Shown: positions 11,011 through 23,700 of the stretch, one piece after another | Position numbering within the stretch: the stretch's first letter is position 1 | Layout: every line of letters starts with the position of its first letter | Assembly (NCBI GenBank): GCA_948567375.1 | Contig: OX419757.1 | Span: 29,140,001 to 29,204,000 of the forward strand | Source of the DNA: Lunularia cruciata | Lineage: Eukaryota > Streptophyta > Marchantiopsida > Lunulariales > Lunulariaceae | Reading direction: 5' to 3' | Length of the DNA stretch: 64,000 nt | Translations under genes and position numbers: made by a program | The notes under the pieces: model-generated | The model's database searches: none | The model's input: only the letters and a program-made list of their open reading frames with translations | Told to the model about the DNA's origin: nothing

Positions 11011-12156
11011 TCCCAACCAGCAAAATCAGACCGGAGCACGTTGGCATGGTGAGACGGATGAGGAGATGGTGCCAGGTTGGCATGCATTGGCCTTTTTGTG
11101 TATATTTTTAGAGGCTTTGGTGGTATCTCTCTTAGCGCATACAGGAGGAGTTATTGAGATCACAGATCCAAAGAGTGAAAATATTGGTACAGCTCAGCAA
11201 GACATTCATGATGATGTCTTAGTAATGGACTATCTTTGCGTTGGTGTTGTGGGTGGTACAGTTGGGGCCAAGGAGAGAGACCGTATTCTTCAGCAAGCCA
11301 GATGGTTTAGATTGGAGGGTAGACACCTTTTGCATGTATGGGAGGATGGTAGAGTGTGAGTAGTACCACTTCTAGCACAGAGACCACAGTTGGTCCGTCA
11401 TGCTCATGAGGAGCTAGGACATTTTGGAGTAAAGCGTACATATAGCTTACTCCAAAGTCATTATTGGTGGCGCTGTATGCAGACCAAGGTACAGCAATTT
11501 GTAGCCAGATGTGTGGTTTGTGATCAAGTTAGATCAATCTTACGCCATAGTTACACCCATTACCTATTATGGCATTGGGTTATCATTGGAGTTTGGACTT
11601 TGCTGGACCTTTACCGCTGACTGTGAGACATCATTGGTATGTTTTGGTGATGGTGGACTACTTCTCCAATTGGATTGAGTTGGTGGCACTTCTTGACAAG
11701 TCTAGTGAAGGGACAGCTTACTCGTTCTTGGATCAAGTTCTTAGTCATTTTGGTACACCAACTAAGGTTTTGACTGATCAAGGTACAGAGTTCTTGAGAG
11801 AGTTTTAGGTCTTGTTTGACAAGGCTTTGATTGATCATCGTACAACATCCCAAGATCACCTTGAGGCAGATGGCTTAGCAGAGAGAGTGGTTCAGACGGT
11901 GAAGAGAGGATTGCAAAAGTATGGTTTGCAGAGAGGTCACTTGGGAGATTGGGATCTCCAATTACCTTGGTTGGCCATGGGCTATTGACTCAGCCGGCAA
12001 GCCTCCTTAGCATCCTTCTCTCCGTACTTTCTACTCTATGGATGAGATCCAAATTTACCTGCAGCCATTTGTCAAGATGCTACTATAGTTTTGGACTTGG
12101 ATGACCCCGATGTATGGATGAGTGCATGTTCTCAATGAGCAGAGATCTTTCGGAGA
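11011..12156 (+). pseudogene. RLG-4 integrase remnant
   Basis: The H2C2 zinc-binding domain is visible (HAHEELGHFGVKRTYSLLQ, then CVVCDQV, 11,398-11,530). The DDE core follows: LDFAGPLPL with the first Asp near 11,590, and VLTDQGTEF with the second Asp near 11,778. The Glu-containing DGLAERVV motif is near 11,870-11,893. The gene is cut by TGA at 11,358, TAG at 11,806 and further stops around 11,986-12,120. A homologous but separately decayed copy lies at 14,220-15,200. Confidence 0.8.
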
Positions 12157-12639
12157 GTGATGCTGATGGTCTTTGAGAACTTGGCAATTGCTCAACATAG
12201 AGATACTTTACGCTATGCTACCATTCAAGGAGGAGGTTATAGACCACTGATCTGCCAATTTCATCCAAGCAACTATGTATATCTACAGCAGATAGCACCA
12301 ATGACACTTGATGTTTTGATAGGCTGCACTATCTTGAGAGTGCGTGAGGTTTTGCCATCTAGAGTCCTTGTGTTAGAAGGACGTGATGGTGTTGTTTGGA
12401 AGGATCATGTATGCAATTGGGCACCATGCCACCTCCCAAACATTGATGGTACTATGGACCCAAGCTTGGCACTTGTACGTGTAGATTTGAGGTGTATGTT
12501 ATGTGGCTCTTCTGGTGGAGCTGCTACTATGTTAGTGTGTGATAGTTGTTCGAGAGGATGGCATATGGCATGTATGACTCCTCCCCCCACGGTGGTTCCT
12601 TAGGGACAGTGGTTATATCCTAGATGTACTTGACCTATA
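12157..12639 (+). pseudogene. RLG-4 integrase C-terminus with PHD finger
   Basis: This frame runs from the end of integrase to a TGA at 12,631. The first part (YLQQIAPMTLDVLIGCTILRV) is the integrase C-terminal fold. The last 50 residues form a PHD zinc-finger pattern: CMLCGSSG, then LVCDSCSRGWHMACMTPPP, then GQWLYPRC, i.e. C-x2-C, C-x2-C, H-x2-C and W-x2-C with the third position of the last pair mutated to Tyr. An in-frame TAG (12,601-12,603) corresponds to CAA in the second copy. PHD fingers read histone H3 tails, so it could replace the chromodomain that chromoviruses use for targeting; that role is inference. The same arrangement is repeated at 15,367-15,699. Confidence 0.75.
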
Positions 12640-12802
12640 GCTAGTTCATTCCTTATATGGTATAGATTGCAAACATGCGACTAACGATGGGGCTCCATAA
12701 CATCCGGCCTCCTGATCCTTGCACATTAGAGGGTATACCATATACTTAGAGTAGATGGTTGTTTGGAGTTAAAGGGACCTAACCACCAGCTAGGAAGGTA
12801 AT

Positions 12803-13359
12803 TGTGACACTTTAGAGTCTATGTATGACTTATGTGTGAGTTGTGCTTCTATAGTGTATGATGTTGACAGCGATGTATGTTGTGTAGTGATGCATATACG
12901 CATGATAGCTATCACACATTTGTAGTGTCACATCTAGATTACTCGGACACTAGAGTTTTAGTGTTAGTAGTTAGAGTTATTTCAGTAGTATCTTAGAGAC
13001 TACTTTCCGACGATCAGATTTTGTGTTTGGGGTATTGACTTCACGGAAGAGCCCACCATCACTTTGCACCATTTGCATTGTCAAGTGTGCCGTGAGTGAG
13101 ACCGTTAGGGTTTCAGAGCTAGCTCAAGTCCAAGGGGTATAGTTTCAAAGTGAGCTCCAGAGAGATCACTTCTCTGATGTTGAGCCTTCGAGTACCTGGC
13201 TAGGTGGTCAGAGGCCGGTGAGGGTCACCTGGATTCTCTATGCTTGAGTAGGTGTGGCTTGATTGTAATCAGTGCCCAGTTGTTGGCAGTTTATAGAGTG
13301 ACAGATCAAGTACTGATTTGAGTTGAGTTGAGTTGAGAGTGGTAAACAATTTGATTGAT
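12803..13359 (+). repeat. RLG-4 LTR, copy 1
   Basis: The unit starts TGTGACACTTTAGAG after a purine-rich AGGAAGGTAAT run and is 557 bp long to the next TGTGGCAC. A homologous unit of 554 bp lies at 15,872-16,425, also just downstream of a PHD-containing pol and a purine tract. The true 3' terminus may be the CA at about 13,347, followed by about 12 bp of non-LTR sequence. It lacks coding capacity. I did not find a target-site duplication. Confidence 0.65.
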
Positions 13360-13463
13360 TGTGGCACTTTAGAGTCTATGTATGGCTTATGTGTGAGTTG
13401 TGCTTCTATAGTATATGATGTTGACAGCAATATATGTTGTGTAGCAATGTATATACGCACGAC
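13360..13463 (+). repeat. LTR-head fragment of RLG-4 (104 bp), copy 1
   Basis: The first 104 bases of the LTR (TGTGGCACTTTAGAG onward) are repeated directly after the full LTR and break off after the GCACGAC sequence. RT-domain sequence follows immediately (ACCAAGGTGG, equivalent to 10,395). The same head fragment, ending at the same LTR position, follows the second LTR at 16,426. Confidence 0.75.
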
Positions 13464-15699
13464 ACCAAGGTGGAGGCTATTGCACAAATTCCTTGACCAA
13501 CATATGTGAGCAGAGTGAGAGCATTCCTTGGGTTGGTGAACTTCTATCACCGCTATGTTAGAGGATTTAGTACTATTGCCAAGGCTTTGATGAAGCTAAC
13601 CAAGCTAACATAGGAGTTTTGTTGGGGAGATGAGTAGGAGAGAGCTTTTGTAGAGCTCAAGGAGAGGTTGACATCTACTCCTATTTTGAGGAGACCAATC
13701 AAAGGATGATCATTTTAGGCTCACATTGATTGGAGTATGTTGGAGCTTGGAGTTGTACTCACCAACATGATGGTGAGGGGAAGAAGTTTGTGGTGACTTA
13801 TGCTAGTTGTTCCAACAATTCAGCGGGGGCAAAGCATAGTTTATATTAGGGAGAGTGCTTGGCAGCAATATGGGTAGTACCACATTTGTGATATTACCTA
13901 TTTGGTAAGCCCTTTACTCTCATCACTGATCATCAACCACCAAAGTGGTTGATGGAGTCTGACAAGCTTTCAAGGAAGCTTGCACAATGGGCTTTGATTT
14001 TATTGGAGTATGATTTCACGGTTATTCATAGACCAAGAGTGGTGAAGGTGATGCATATGAGTAGAAACCCATGTCCCAGCCAACAAGATCAGACCGAAGC
14101 ACATTAGTATGGGGAGACAGATGAGAAGATGGTGCCAAGTTGGCATGCATCTGCCTTTCTCTGTATATTTTTTGAGGCTTTAGTAGTATCTCTCTCAGAG
14201 CAAACAAGAGGAGTTATTGAGGTCACAAATCCAAAGAGTGGAGATAGTGGTAGAGTTTAGCAAGATATTCATGTGATGTCTTGGTGGTGGATTATCTTTG
14301 CATTGGTGTTGTGGGTGGAACAATTGGGGCAAAGGAAAGAGTGCTCTTTAATGAGCCAAGCGGTTCAGATTGGAGGGCACACACCTTCTTTGTATCTGGG
14401 AGGATGGTAGAGTGTGAGTAGTATCACTTCCATCTTAGAGACCATAGTTGGTTCATCATACTCATGAGGACCTAGGACATTTTGGAGTAAAGCATACATA
14501 AAGCTTACTCTAGAGTCATTATTGGTGGCATAGTATGTAGACCAATGTATAGTAGTTTGTTGCCAGATGTGTGGTTTGTGACCAAGTTAGAGCATCATTC
14601 AATACTCCTATGCCACAATTACACCCATTACCTATCATGAGATTGGGTTATCGCTGGATTTTGGACTTTGTTGGACCTTTACCATTGATTGTGAAACATC
14701 ATCAATATGTTTTGGTGATTGTGGAGCACTTCTCCAAGTGGATTGAGTTGGTGGCACTTCTTGACAAGTCCAATGAAGGGACGGCTTACTCATTCCTAGA
14801 TTGGGTTCTTCGTCATTTTGGTGCACCAGTTGAGATTTTTACTAATCAAGGTATAGAGTTCTTGGGGGAGTTTCAGATCTTGTATGACAAGGTTTTGATT
14901 GATCATCATACTACCTCTCGAGATCACCTTGAGACAGATGGTTTAGCAAAGAGAGTGGTTCAAACAATGAAGAAAGGATTGCAAAGTATGTTTTGTAGAG
15001 AGGCCACTTGAGAGATTAAGATCTCTAGTTACCTTGGTTTGCCATGGGCTAGTGGTTCAGCCGGCAAGCCTCCTTAGCATCCTTCTCTCCTTACTTTCTA
15101 CTCTATGGATGAGATCCAAATTTACCTATAGCCATTCATTGAGATGCTACTATAGTGTTGGACTTGGATGATCCAGATGTATGGATGAGCGCATGTTCTC
15201 AATGGACAGAGATCTTTTAGAAAGTGATGTTGATGGCCTTTGAGAACTTGGCAATTGCTCATCATAGAGTACCTTACGCTATGCTACCATTCAAGGAGGA
15301 GGTTATAGACCACTGATCTGCCAATTTCATCCAAGCGACTATGTATATCTACAGCAGATAGCACCAATGACACTTGATGTTTTGACAGGCTGCACTATCT
15401 TGAGAGTGCATAAGGTTTTGCCATCTAGAGTCCTTGTGTTGGAAGTACATGATGGTGTTGTTTGGAATGATCATGTTTGTAATTGTGCACCATACCATCT
15501 CTCAAAAATTGATGGTACTATAGACCCAAGCTTGGTACTTATACATGCATGCTTGCGGTGTATGTTCTATGACTCTTTTGGTGGAGTTGCTACTATGTTA
15601 GTGTGTGATAGTTGTTTGAAAGGATGGCATATGGCATGTATGACTCCTCCCTTCACGATGGTTCATCAAGGACAATGGTTATGTCCTAGATGTACTTGA
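13464..15699 (+). pseudogene. Truncated second RLG-4 pol: late RT, RNase H, integrase, PHD finger
   Basis: Homology to the first copy starts abruptly inside RT (FLGLVNFYHRYVRGFS region near 13,520-13,570). It continues through RNase H (TDHQPPKWLM, about 13,928-13,960) and the integrase core (LDFVGPLPLIV near 14,660; IFTNQGIEF near 14,836, where the second catalytic Asp is Asn). The PHD tail is at 15,367-15,699, where the final GQWLCPRC pair is intact but the second Cys of the first pair has become Tyr (CMFY). Gag, protease and most of RT are absent. Stops and frameshifts are frequent. The two copies are clearly diverged, so this is not a recent duplication. Confidence 0.8.
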
Positions 15700-15871
15700 C
15701 CTATAGCTAGTTCATCCTTTATATGGTAAAGATTTCAATTAGGCAACTAACAATGGGACTCAATAGCACATGGCCTCTTGATCTTTTGCCCACCATAGGG
15801 TATACCATATACTTAGAGTAGATGGTATTTGGAGTTAGAGGGATCTAACCGCCAGCTAGGAAGGAGGTGAT

Positions 15872-16425
15872 TGTGGCACTTTAGAGTCCATGTATAACTT
15901 ATGTGTGAGTTGTGCTTCTATAGTGTGTGATGTTGACAACAATGTATGTTGTGTAGCAATGTATATACACACTATAGCTATCACACCATTTATAGCATCA
16001 CACCTACATTGCTTGGACTTTGGAGTAGTAGTACTTGTAGTCAAGAGTATTTGGGTAGTTACTCATAGACTACTTGTGATGAATAGTTTGTGTTTAGGGT
16101 ACTGACTACATGGTGGAGCCCACCATCACTTGCACCGTTTGGACCGTCAAATGTGCAGTCAGTGGAACCGTTAGGATTTGAAACCTAGCTCAAGTCTAGA
16201 GGGTATAGTTTCAAAGTGTAGCTCCAGAGAACTCACTTCTTTGATGTTGAGCCTTCAAGTCCCTGGCTATGGTGGTTAGAGCCAGCAAGTGTCACTTGGA
16301 TTCTCTTAGCTAGAGTGGATGTGGCTTGACTGAAATTAGTTCCTAGTTATTAGCAGATTATTGAGTGATCAATCAAGTATTGATCAGATTGAGAGTGATT
16401 TAAGTTGTGTAAACAAATTGATTAT
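15872..16425 (+). repeat. RLG-4 LTR, copy 2
   Basis: The unit starts TGTGGCACTTTAGAG after the purine tract AGGAAGGAGGTGAT (15,857-15,870), directly downstream of the truncated pol. It is 554 bp long and homologous along its length to 12,803-13,359, with visible substitutions and small indels. Confidence 0.68.
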
Positions 16426-16512
16426 TGTGGCACTTTAGAGTCCATGTATGGCTTATGTGTGAGTTCTGCTTCTATAGTGTGTGATGTTGACAATGATGTA
16501 TACACGCATGAC
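16426..16512 (+). repeat. LTR-head fragment of RLG-4, copy 2
   Basis: Repeats the first part of the LTR after the full LTR, as at 13,360, with a short internal deletion of about 17 bases. It ends at the same LTR position (GCATGAC). The sequence beyond is the unrelated repeat REP-5. Confidence 0.72.
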
Positions 16513-19500
16513 ATCATCTACTTACCAATTCCCGTACCTAGCTCCTCCCACCCAAAACCCTTTCAAGTAACTCAAGACACGATATGGGAGATGTTCTCCT
16601 TGAATAAGAAGTCAGCTAATGTTCCTACAGCTTGGAGGAAATTCAAGTTTAGCCCATAGCATTTGCAAGGGCTTTTGTTCTTTAAACTTGTTAAGAATTT
16701 GTTCAAAACCATGAACAAGAACAAGTTCTTAATGATAGTGGTCACATACCAACCATTTTGATTTTTTCATAAAGAACCTCCACTGGCTCATTGGCATTCA
16801 AAGGAATGTATATTACCAAAGAAGTGCACTAATGGACACTTTGATCCAAGGTGTGATTTATGGAGAAGCATCTGATTATGCCTCTATACTATTCATAAAA
16901 CTACAAGAATGTTGTGCTTGTTTTAAGAAGGCACTCCCAATAGATAATACAAAATGAGGGAAGCCTTTCATTATGGAACTTGTACTTATGGCAATTGTGG
17001 AATATTAGGCTCCAAGTACCTTCCAATTGAAGGAGAAGCTCATCAAAGAATTGGCACTAACTTTGTAGAGGCTAATTTTCAAGAAAAGCTACCAAGAAAT
17101 GACAAAGTGGACTAGGAGCAGAACATGAGTCCCTATATGACAGCCTAGTTGGTCTCCTATCTTACCAAATGGATAGACAAGGAATAAGAAAACCTCTTGA
17201 AGTTATGGATGACCATAATATGGGAGTACATGAAGTAGAACTATGGGAATCTCTTGATCCCATAGAAGTAGATGTTGCCAACAATAAGATGAGGAAGAAA
17301 ACCAGCCTTTAAAAGATTATAATGATGTCACCACCCCTAGCAAAGAAGAAAAAAATTGAGAGTCATGATTACAATGCCTACTAGTGAGGACAAGCAAGTA
17401 GAGAACTCTTTGCCAAAAACAAGAGCTCCTTCCTCAAAAGGGAAGAAAGCAATAGCAAAAGTCCAAGAACCCATAGTTTTGGTAGGAAAAAGAGGCACCA
17501 ATTCCAAGCAACAAGAGGAGCTAGAAAATGTACACTTGGAGGAAAATTTGCCAAATCTCCGTAAGATATAGTTGGTCCTCCAAAACTTATAAAGGAAGTA
17601 AAAAATGCCACTCAAAAGGTAGGGATAATATTCTAGATCTTGTGCTACTACTAAATGATGACATGGAATATTTAAGGCTTGGAGACTACATTACCACCAG
17701 TATCACCAATGACAATTCCTTATTTTGTACACCTTGATCCTTTTCCAAGAAGTGAAAATAGAAGAGCCAAACACTCCTTCAGCAAATTTAGGTCGCTATG
17801 AGAAGTTGATCTCGTAGAACATGATAGGTTAGGAACATCCTCCCAAATGATAAATACTTTGGTTAGCAACCTTGTGATGAGGGAGAACCTAACTCAATGG
17901 GTAGGCACCCCCAACCAAGCACAAAAGCTTGGCTTAATGTATACTTTATCAAAGCTAAGATGTGGCCAACTAGCCCATAGTAGAATATAAGAACTATAGG
18001 ATGAGCAAGAATAGCTTTTATGAGAGAGTTCTCATAAGTTACAAGAGGCAGAATTCACATGGGCTTAGAAGAAAAATATGTGGCAAAAAAAATCTACCAT
18101 GGTCAAGAAAGAGTTAGCAAAGGTCAAGTCTTAATTCCACCTTGTTTAGATTGAGAAAATTTTTTTGTTAATAAGCAATTGGTGAGCGTACAATTGGAAC
18201 ACCAAAAGATACAGGAAGAACTCTATACACTACATGATCAAGCAATGAGTGCCAAGGAGGACTCCAAGGTGGTAGAAGGAAAAATACAAGAATTGACTAC
18301 AATACTAAAAAATTCTTTTAAGGAGACAGAAGACTTGAGGTTGTCCAAGTTTAATCTACAAGGACAGGTAGCAACTCTCAAGAAAGATAAAATGATTTTG
18401 ACAATAGCAAGAGAAGCTTTCAAGAGAGGATTATCCTTATTCCAGGCAAGAGAAAATAAGCTTCAAAATGAGAAAGCGGCATACAAAAAGGATTTTCTCT
18501 ATTATAAGTAGAAAAGGAGGAAGTCAAAGCGCAACAAAAATCAAGGAACAACCTTACAATACAATGCATGAAATTGGATCAAAGAGTAAGCAATTGTTGA
18601 ATACTACCACCTACTTAATAGACAAGAGTGCAATCATGAGTAACCCCAAATCCCAAAACATTATGGTCATCAACAAGTATCAAAATATGGGAAGTATGGT
18701 GGGAGCCACCCATATAATAGACTTGATAGAGCTGGTGAGAGGGTGAAGACCTTGGAGTCCTAAGAGGGAAGCAACAGTTTTGGACATATTGGAAGAAGAG
18801 ATGAGCTAGGTAAGTCCTAATAAAGACAAAGAGGAGGGTCCAAGTGTTGACTCTAGTGACATTATACCAACCATACAAGACGCTATCATGAGGGAAGCTA
18901 GACAATCCTTCCCCAAAAGGAAGTTGAAGTTATTATGGGAAAAGCAAAACAATGTTCCAAGCCAATGAGCATTGCATGAAGTCTTGAAAATTTGGACCAA
19001 AATCAAGAAGGGGAATTTCAATTACCACCAAATATAGTATAGCTAATCAAGCAATGAGCAGAGAGCACAATTGCAATTGCATTGGATTTCTTATGCTTTA
19101 TGATTGCTTCTCAAGCCTTGGAGCCCCTAGAGCCCATAGACAAATTGGTGATTGCTCCATAGATGAAGAATATTGAAGGGTTAGAAAGCTATGCGTGGAA
19201 GATGACTATAACATGATCACTTGCACAAAAGCTACTCAATAACCAAAGCTTTTAGAATAAGTTCTGCAAGATACTATCAATTTCTAGTACTGGTTGAATT
19301 TCTCCATGCCATGGGTCAAGTTATAACCACATTGTAGTTAGAATTTTCCCACTATTCATGACCTACATATTGTTAAGGATAATCAATATCAACCAAGTCA
19401 AAGAGGCTATTGAGACCTTATGCCGTGAAGACAAGTAATGTTTGGCTTGGTATCTATCCATTCCTTCCTCAAACAAGTTTGACATGCAAAAAGAAGTTTG

Positions 19501-19984
19501 TGGCCTTCTCAAAAATACAATGGGAGAAGTTGGTGTTTACATCAGTTGAAAAAATATACCAATTTGATCTTACCCTACTCATTGCAGGAGCTACAATTAA
19601 TTGGCATGTAAATCTATAGATAAACCTCAATACATAGTAGTTTTCCATGCTTTCAGCATATACAATTGAGTTTTGGGACTTGGGACAAACCAAAAATGCA
19701 CTAGCAAAAGCAATACAAATGGGAGATAAGCAATTGGAGCATCCACAAAAATTGACCCATGTAGCCATCTACCTTCCTTGCTTCACTTTGAGGTACCTCC
19801 TTTAATGTCTAAAGTTGACAAACAAAAGGTTAGTGATAAAACCTCAATTAAGTCCTACAAAGAGCCCCAAGTAGCCAACAATCAAAAGGATCCACAAGGA
19901 CCTAAGGTTGCAAGGTGCTCATAACACCACTATCAACTCTCACTTGGACATACAAAAGGTGACAATCAACAATATCATTTGGGA
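16513..19984 (+). other. REP-5 segment 1: degenerate repeat with coiled-coil frame
   Basis: This AT-richer stretch has only short frames. Two plus-strand pieces look protein-like: 17,356-17,571 (Lys/Glu/Pro-rich) and 18,179-18,511 (about 110 residues, heptad-like Leu/Lys/Glu pattern, probably coiled coil). I recognise no catalytic domain. It appears to be the first part of an old element that continues at 28,679-29,690 and 50,802-52,608 and was broken by later retrotransposons. A host pseudogene cannot be excluded. Confidence 0.4.
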
Positions 19985-19988
19985 GCTT

Positions 19989-20770
19989 TGTGAGCCGGCT
20001 TGCTTCTCACTCAAGATGAACCTCTGATAGAATTTATGGTAGCACACCATGGACTAAGAAGGCAAGGAACCCCAACTCCATCATACTCCTCCAAGGCTAA
20101 CACTCCAAGACTCAAGACATTGCTCCCTAGAGAACTCAATGAGAGAGAGATAGTTGTAAATGAAAGGATCTTGAGTACTTCCTCACCCCTTGTTTATATA
20201 CTTGTGAAATAGTTATGCACTAAAGTTACTATTTACCACAATGACTCAAGTTATTAGGCTAAAAGTCAAGTAAAGTCAAAAAGTATAAAGGAATATCTAT
20301 CTACATGGGCATATTCCACTAAGCATATGATCTTATCGTGACCCAACCACTAAGTCAAGGATTCCTTCACATGGACTATAGAAATATCCAAAACAAAAAA
20401 GCTTGCGGGCCCAAGAGTTCTCAACTCTTTCTTCAAAACCAAACACCTAGGAATAATACCAAGTCAATACACTAGAATCCAAAATAGTGGAGCTCATCTT
20501 TTTCACTTCCTCTAAAGTAAGGTCTCCTCTATCTTAGTTATGAATACCTTTAGCTAATCATGACTAATGTGGAACCATCCTTTATCTCTTTATAAATAAT
20601 ATCTCTCAAGTACTTGTAATACCAAGCTAATTATCACAATACCATACACATGCGCAAATGGGTATTATAGTTCTTGCTCTTCTTCGCCATTATCTGCTCA
20701 CAAGTTCTTTGTAGTTGGAAGAATATCCCCTCTCATGGACGTGACATTGTATGCACAAATGGGTGTTACA
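19989..20770 (-). repeat. 3' LTR of old RLG-1, with a roughly 100-bp internal insertion
   Basis: The unit starts (plus-strand view) TGTGAGCCGG and ends GGGTGTTACA, with homology to the 679-bp LTRs of the young copy. It is 782 bp because about 100 bp are inserted near its U3 end (about 20,655-20,752). The inserted piece is bracketed by an imperfect 17-base direct repeat (ATGCGCAAATGGGTATT and ATGCACAAATGGGTGTT). Confidence 0.8.
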
Positions 20771-23700
20771 TTTACCCCCAGACTAATTTCTCACTTTGTC
20801 CTCAAAGTGAAGGTCTCTCTACCTTCTATGATACATCTTCAACTTATCATGGTTAATCCTATCAAAGTGTCTTCCTCCCAACTCCTTGAGATCATAGGTG
20901 TAATTGCTCCACACCTTCTCCACTATGAAAGGTCCAAAGTACTTAAGCAAAACCTTCTTTTGGACTCTCTTGAATCAAACATAATCAAACAACATTACCC
21001 AATCACCTTCTTTGAAAGGTTCCACCTTCTTCTTGCCTTACCTCTTGTCATAACTCTCCTTTTGTTTCCTTTGGGCTTGCTCTGCTTTGGGTTTGGTGCT
21101 AGTGCTAGAGTCTAGAGTTTCCTGAATTTTCCCTTGGGAGGAGATGGACAGACCCGAGAAAATGCCTTTGGGAAAACAGATCGTGAGATCATGCATTGGG
21201 CGTGCTGACTTTGGAGTTCTCTGAGATCCGGCGCTGAATTTTTCCTTAGGAGGTGGTGGAGTCCAAATGGACTCCAGAAAAAAGTGGGAGATCAGGGTGC
21301 TGAAGACTAAAGGAATGCCCAAAGGCAAAATTGGTGAAAAATCAGGCTCTAGAGTCCCGGAGTTTCTTGAGATCTGGCGCTGAATTCTCCCAAGGTTGAA
21401 GACTTCAAGACATTCCCAAACCCAAGGTAGAGAGCTTACTAGAATACTTCCTGAGGAGGATTGCAGGAATTCTGAATGAGGCAAAAGAGGACTCTGATGC
21501 CCTAAACTCAGAAAGAGCCGGCACTATGGCCTGGGGAAATTTTACCAAGTGTTGGAGATTCATAGTGTGGGTTGGCGCTCAAACTCCAGATGAATCGCAG
21601 AGGCCAAGAGAACCATGTCGGGAGCCGAGTCCAAGGCAAGGACTGTGTGACTCAGAGATAGAAGCCTCTCTTAGTCACACTTGGCCCCTCAAAGCCTTGG
21701 GGCACAGGCTGGCACCGGTGCCAAGACTGCACGGATCACAACTCTGCCTACCTGGCCCCACACCAGCACAGGACTCAGACTTGGCCTCAGCCCCATACTT
21801 GGATAAGGGACTCGAGGCCTGGACTCAAATCGGGCACCGGACCCGGACGTGGCCCAAAATGCACTCCAACACGAGACAAAAGGACTTGACTAAATCAAGC
21901 GCCAGACCCCAAACATGGCCCCAAATGCACCAGAACTCGAGACAAAAGGTCTTGACTAAATTGGGCGCTGGACCCAGACGTGGCCTCAAACGCGGCTGGA
22001 ATCTGGACAAAAGGTCTTGACTGAATTGGGCGCTGCTTGGGTTTTGGACAAAAGGCCTTGACTGGAGCTGGTGCCAAGGTGAGACAAGTCCTGCGCCACA
22101 AAAAAGGTCTTGACTGAATCAGGCACTGCCTGGGTCCCGAGGCAAAAGGTCTTGACTAAATTGGGCACCAAATCCAGATGTGGAGCAAACCCACCCATTG
22201 GCATTTGGCTTACATGATGTAGTTACTCTATGTGTAATAGAGAAATGTTGTAGCATGGCTGTACTGATGGTCCTTATAAACTCTCCTCCTCTATCAGAAA
22301 CCAACTCCAAAGGGCATCCAAACCTAGTGATAATGTGTTCATAAAGAAAATATGCCTACTTCATCTTCATTCTTGTCCCTCAATAGTCTAGCCTCAACCC
22401 ACTTGGTAAGGTTATCAGTAACTACCACAATGTACAACTTGTTCCTTGCGGTTCTATTGAGAGGACCTACAAAATCAATTCCCCACTTCTCAAAAGGTCC
22501 TAGCAATGAAATTGACCTAAGTGGTGGAATGAACATAGACTTTTTGACAAAAGCTAGACAAACATGACAAGTTTTGCAATAATCAAGACAATCCTTGAAA
22601 ATCCCCCTCCAATAGTAACTTGCATCTAGGGTCTTGAAAGCGGTCACCTTTCCTACATAATGTCATCCATACAATAAACCTTCATGAAACTCCTTTATGA
22701 GCTAGATAGAATTTTCCTTACCCATTGCTCTTTGAAGTAGACCATCTGCTCCTTGGTGAAAAAGAATATCCTCCACCATTGTGTAAGGTCTAGATCTTGC
22801 TGCAAGGGCCTTCCTCTCCCTAGCATGCATCCTTTCTAGAAAGTTATCTCTTGTCACAAAATCCACAATCTCCTTGTACGTCATTGGAACTTCTTGAGTG
22901 ATTGAGATTGTCATGAGCTCCTCATTTGTGAAGGAATCATCCACTGGCTCATCTCCATCATGATCATAGGCCCTAGATAACAAATCAACATTTGCATGTT
23001 TCTTTCCTGGCCTATCCTCAATAGTGTAGTCATACTCAGACAAGAGTATCATCCACCTTGCTAGCCTCCCTTCCACATGAGGCTTGTTGAAGATATACTT
23101 CAAATCCTTGTGATCCGTGACAATTGTTGCTTTCCCTCCAATCAAGTAGTGTCTAAACTTTTTGAGACCAAAGATCACTGCCAACCCTTTTCTCTCCATG
23201 ACAGAGTAGTTCTTTTCTGCTGAAACCATCTGTCTACTAGCATAAGCTAGTGGATGATCATACCCATCTTGATCTAATTGACTAAGAGTGCATCCTGTAG
23301 CTACATTAAAAGCATGAGTGTAGAGGATGAAAGGCTTACTCCATTAAAGTTAGCAAGAATTGGAGCTACAACAGGGGATTGCTTGAGCTCCTCCAAAGCT
23401 TTGAGAGCCTCCTTGTCTTCCAAAATCACCATGTAATCTACACTCTTCTTCATGTAGATGGTTAATGCATAAGCCTTGTTGTAAAATGAGAAGATGAACC
23501 TCCTATAGTACCCAACCATCCCCAAGAATTAGCATAACTTTGTCAAGCTTGAAGGGAATGGAAGGTCTGAGATTTTGCTCACCTTCTTAGGATCAATTGC
23601 TATTTCATACTTGGAGATGATGTGCACTAAAAGTAGACCTTCTTCACATCCAAAAATGCACTTCTCTGGGTTGAGTGATGCATTTGCCTCATCCAAGCAT

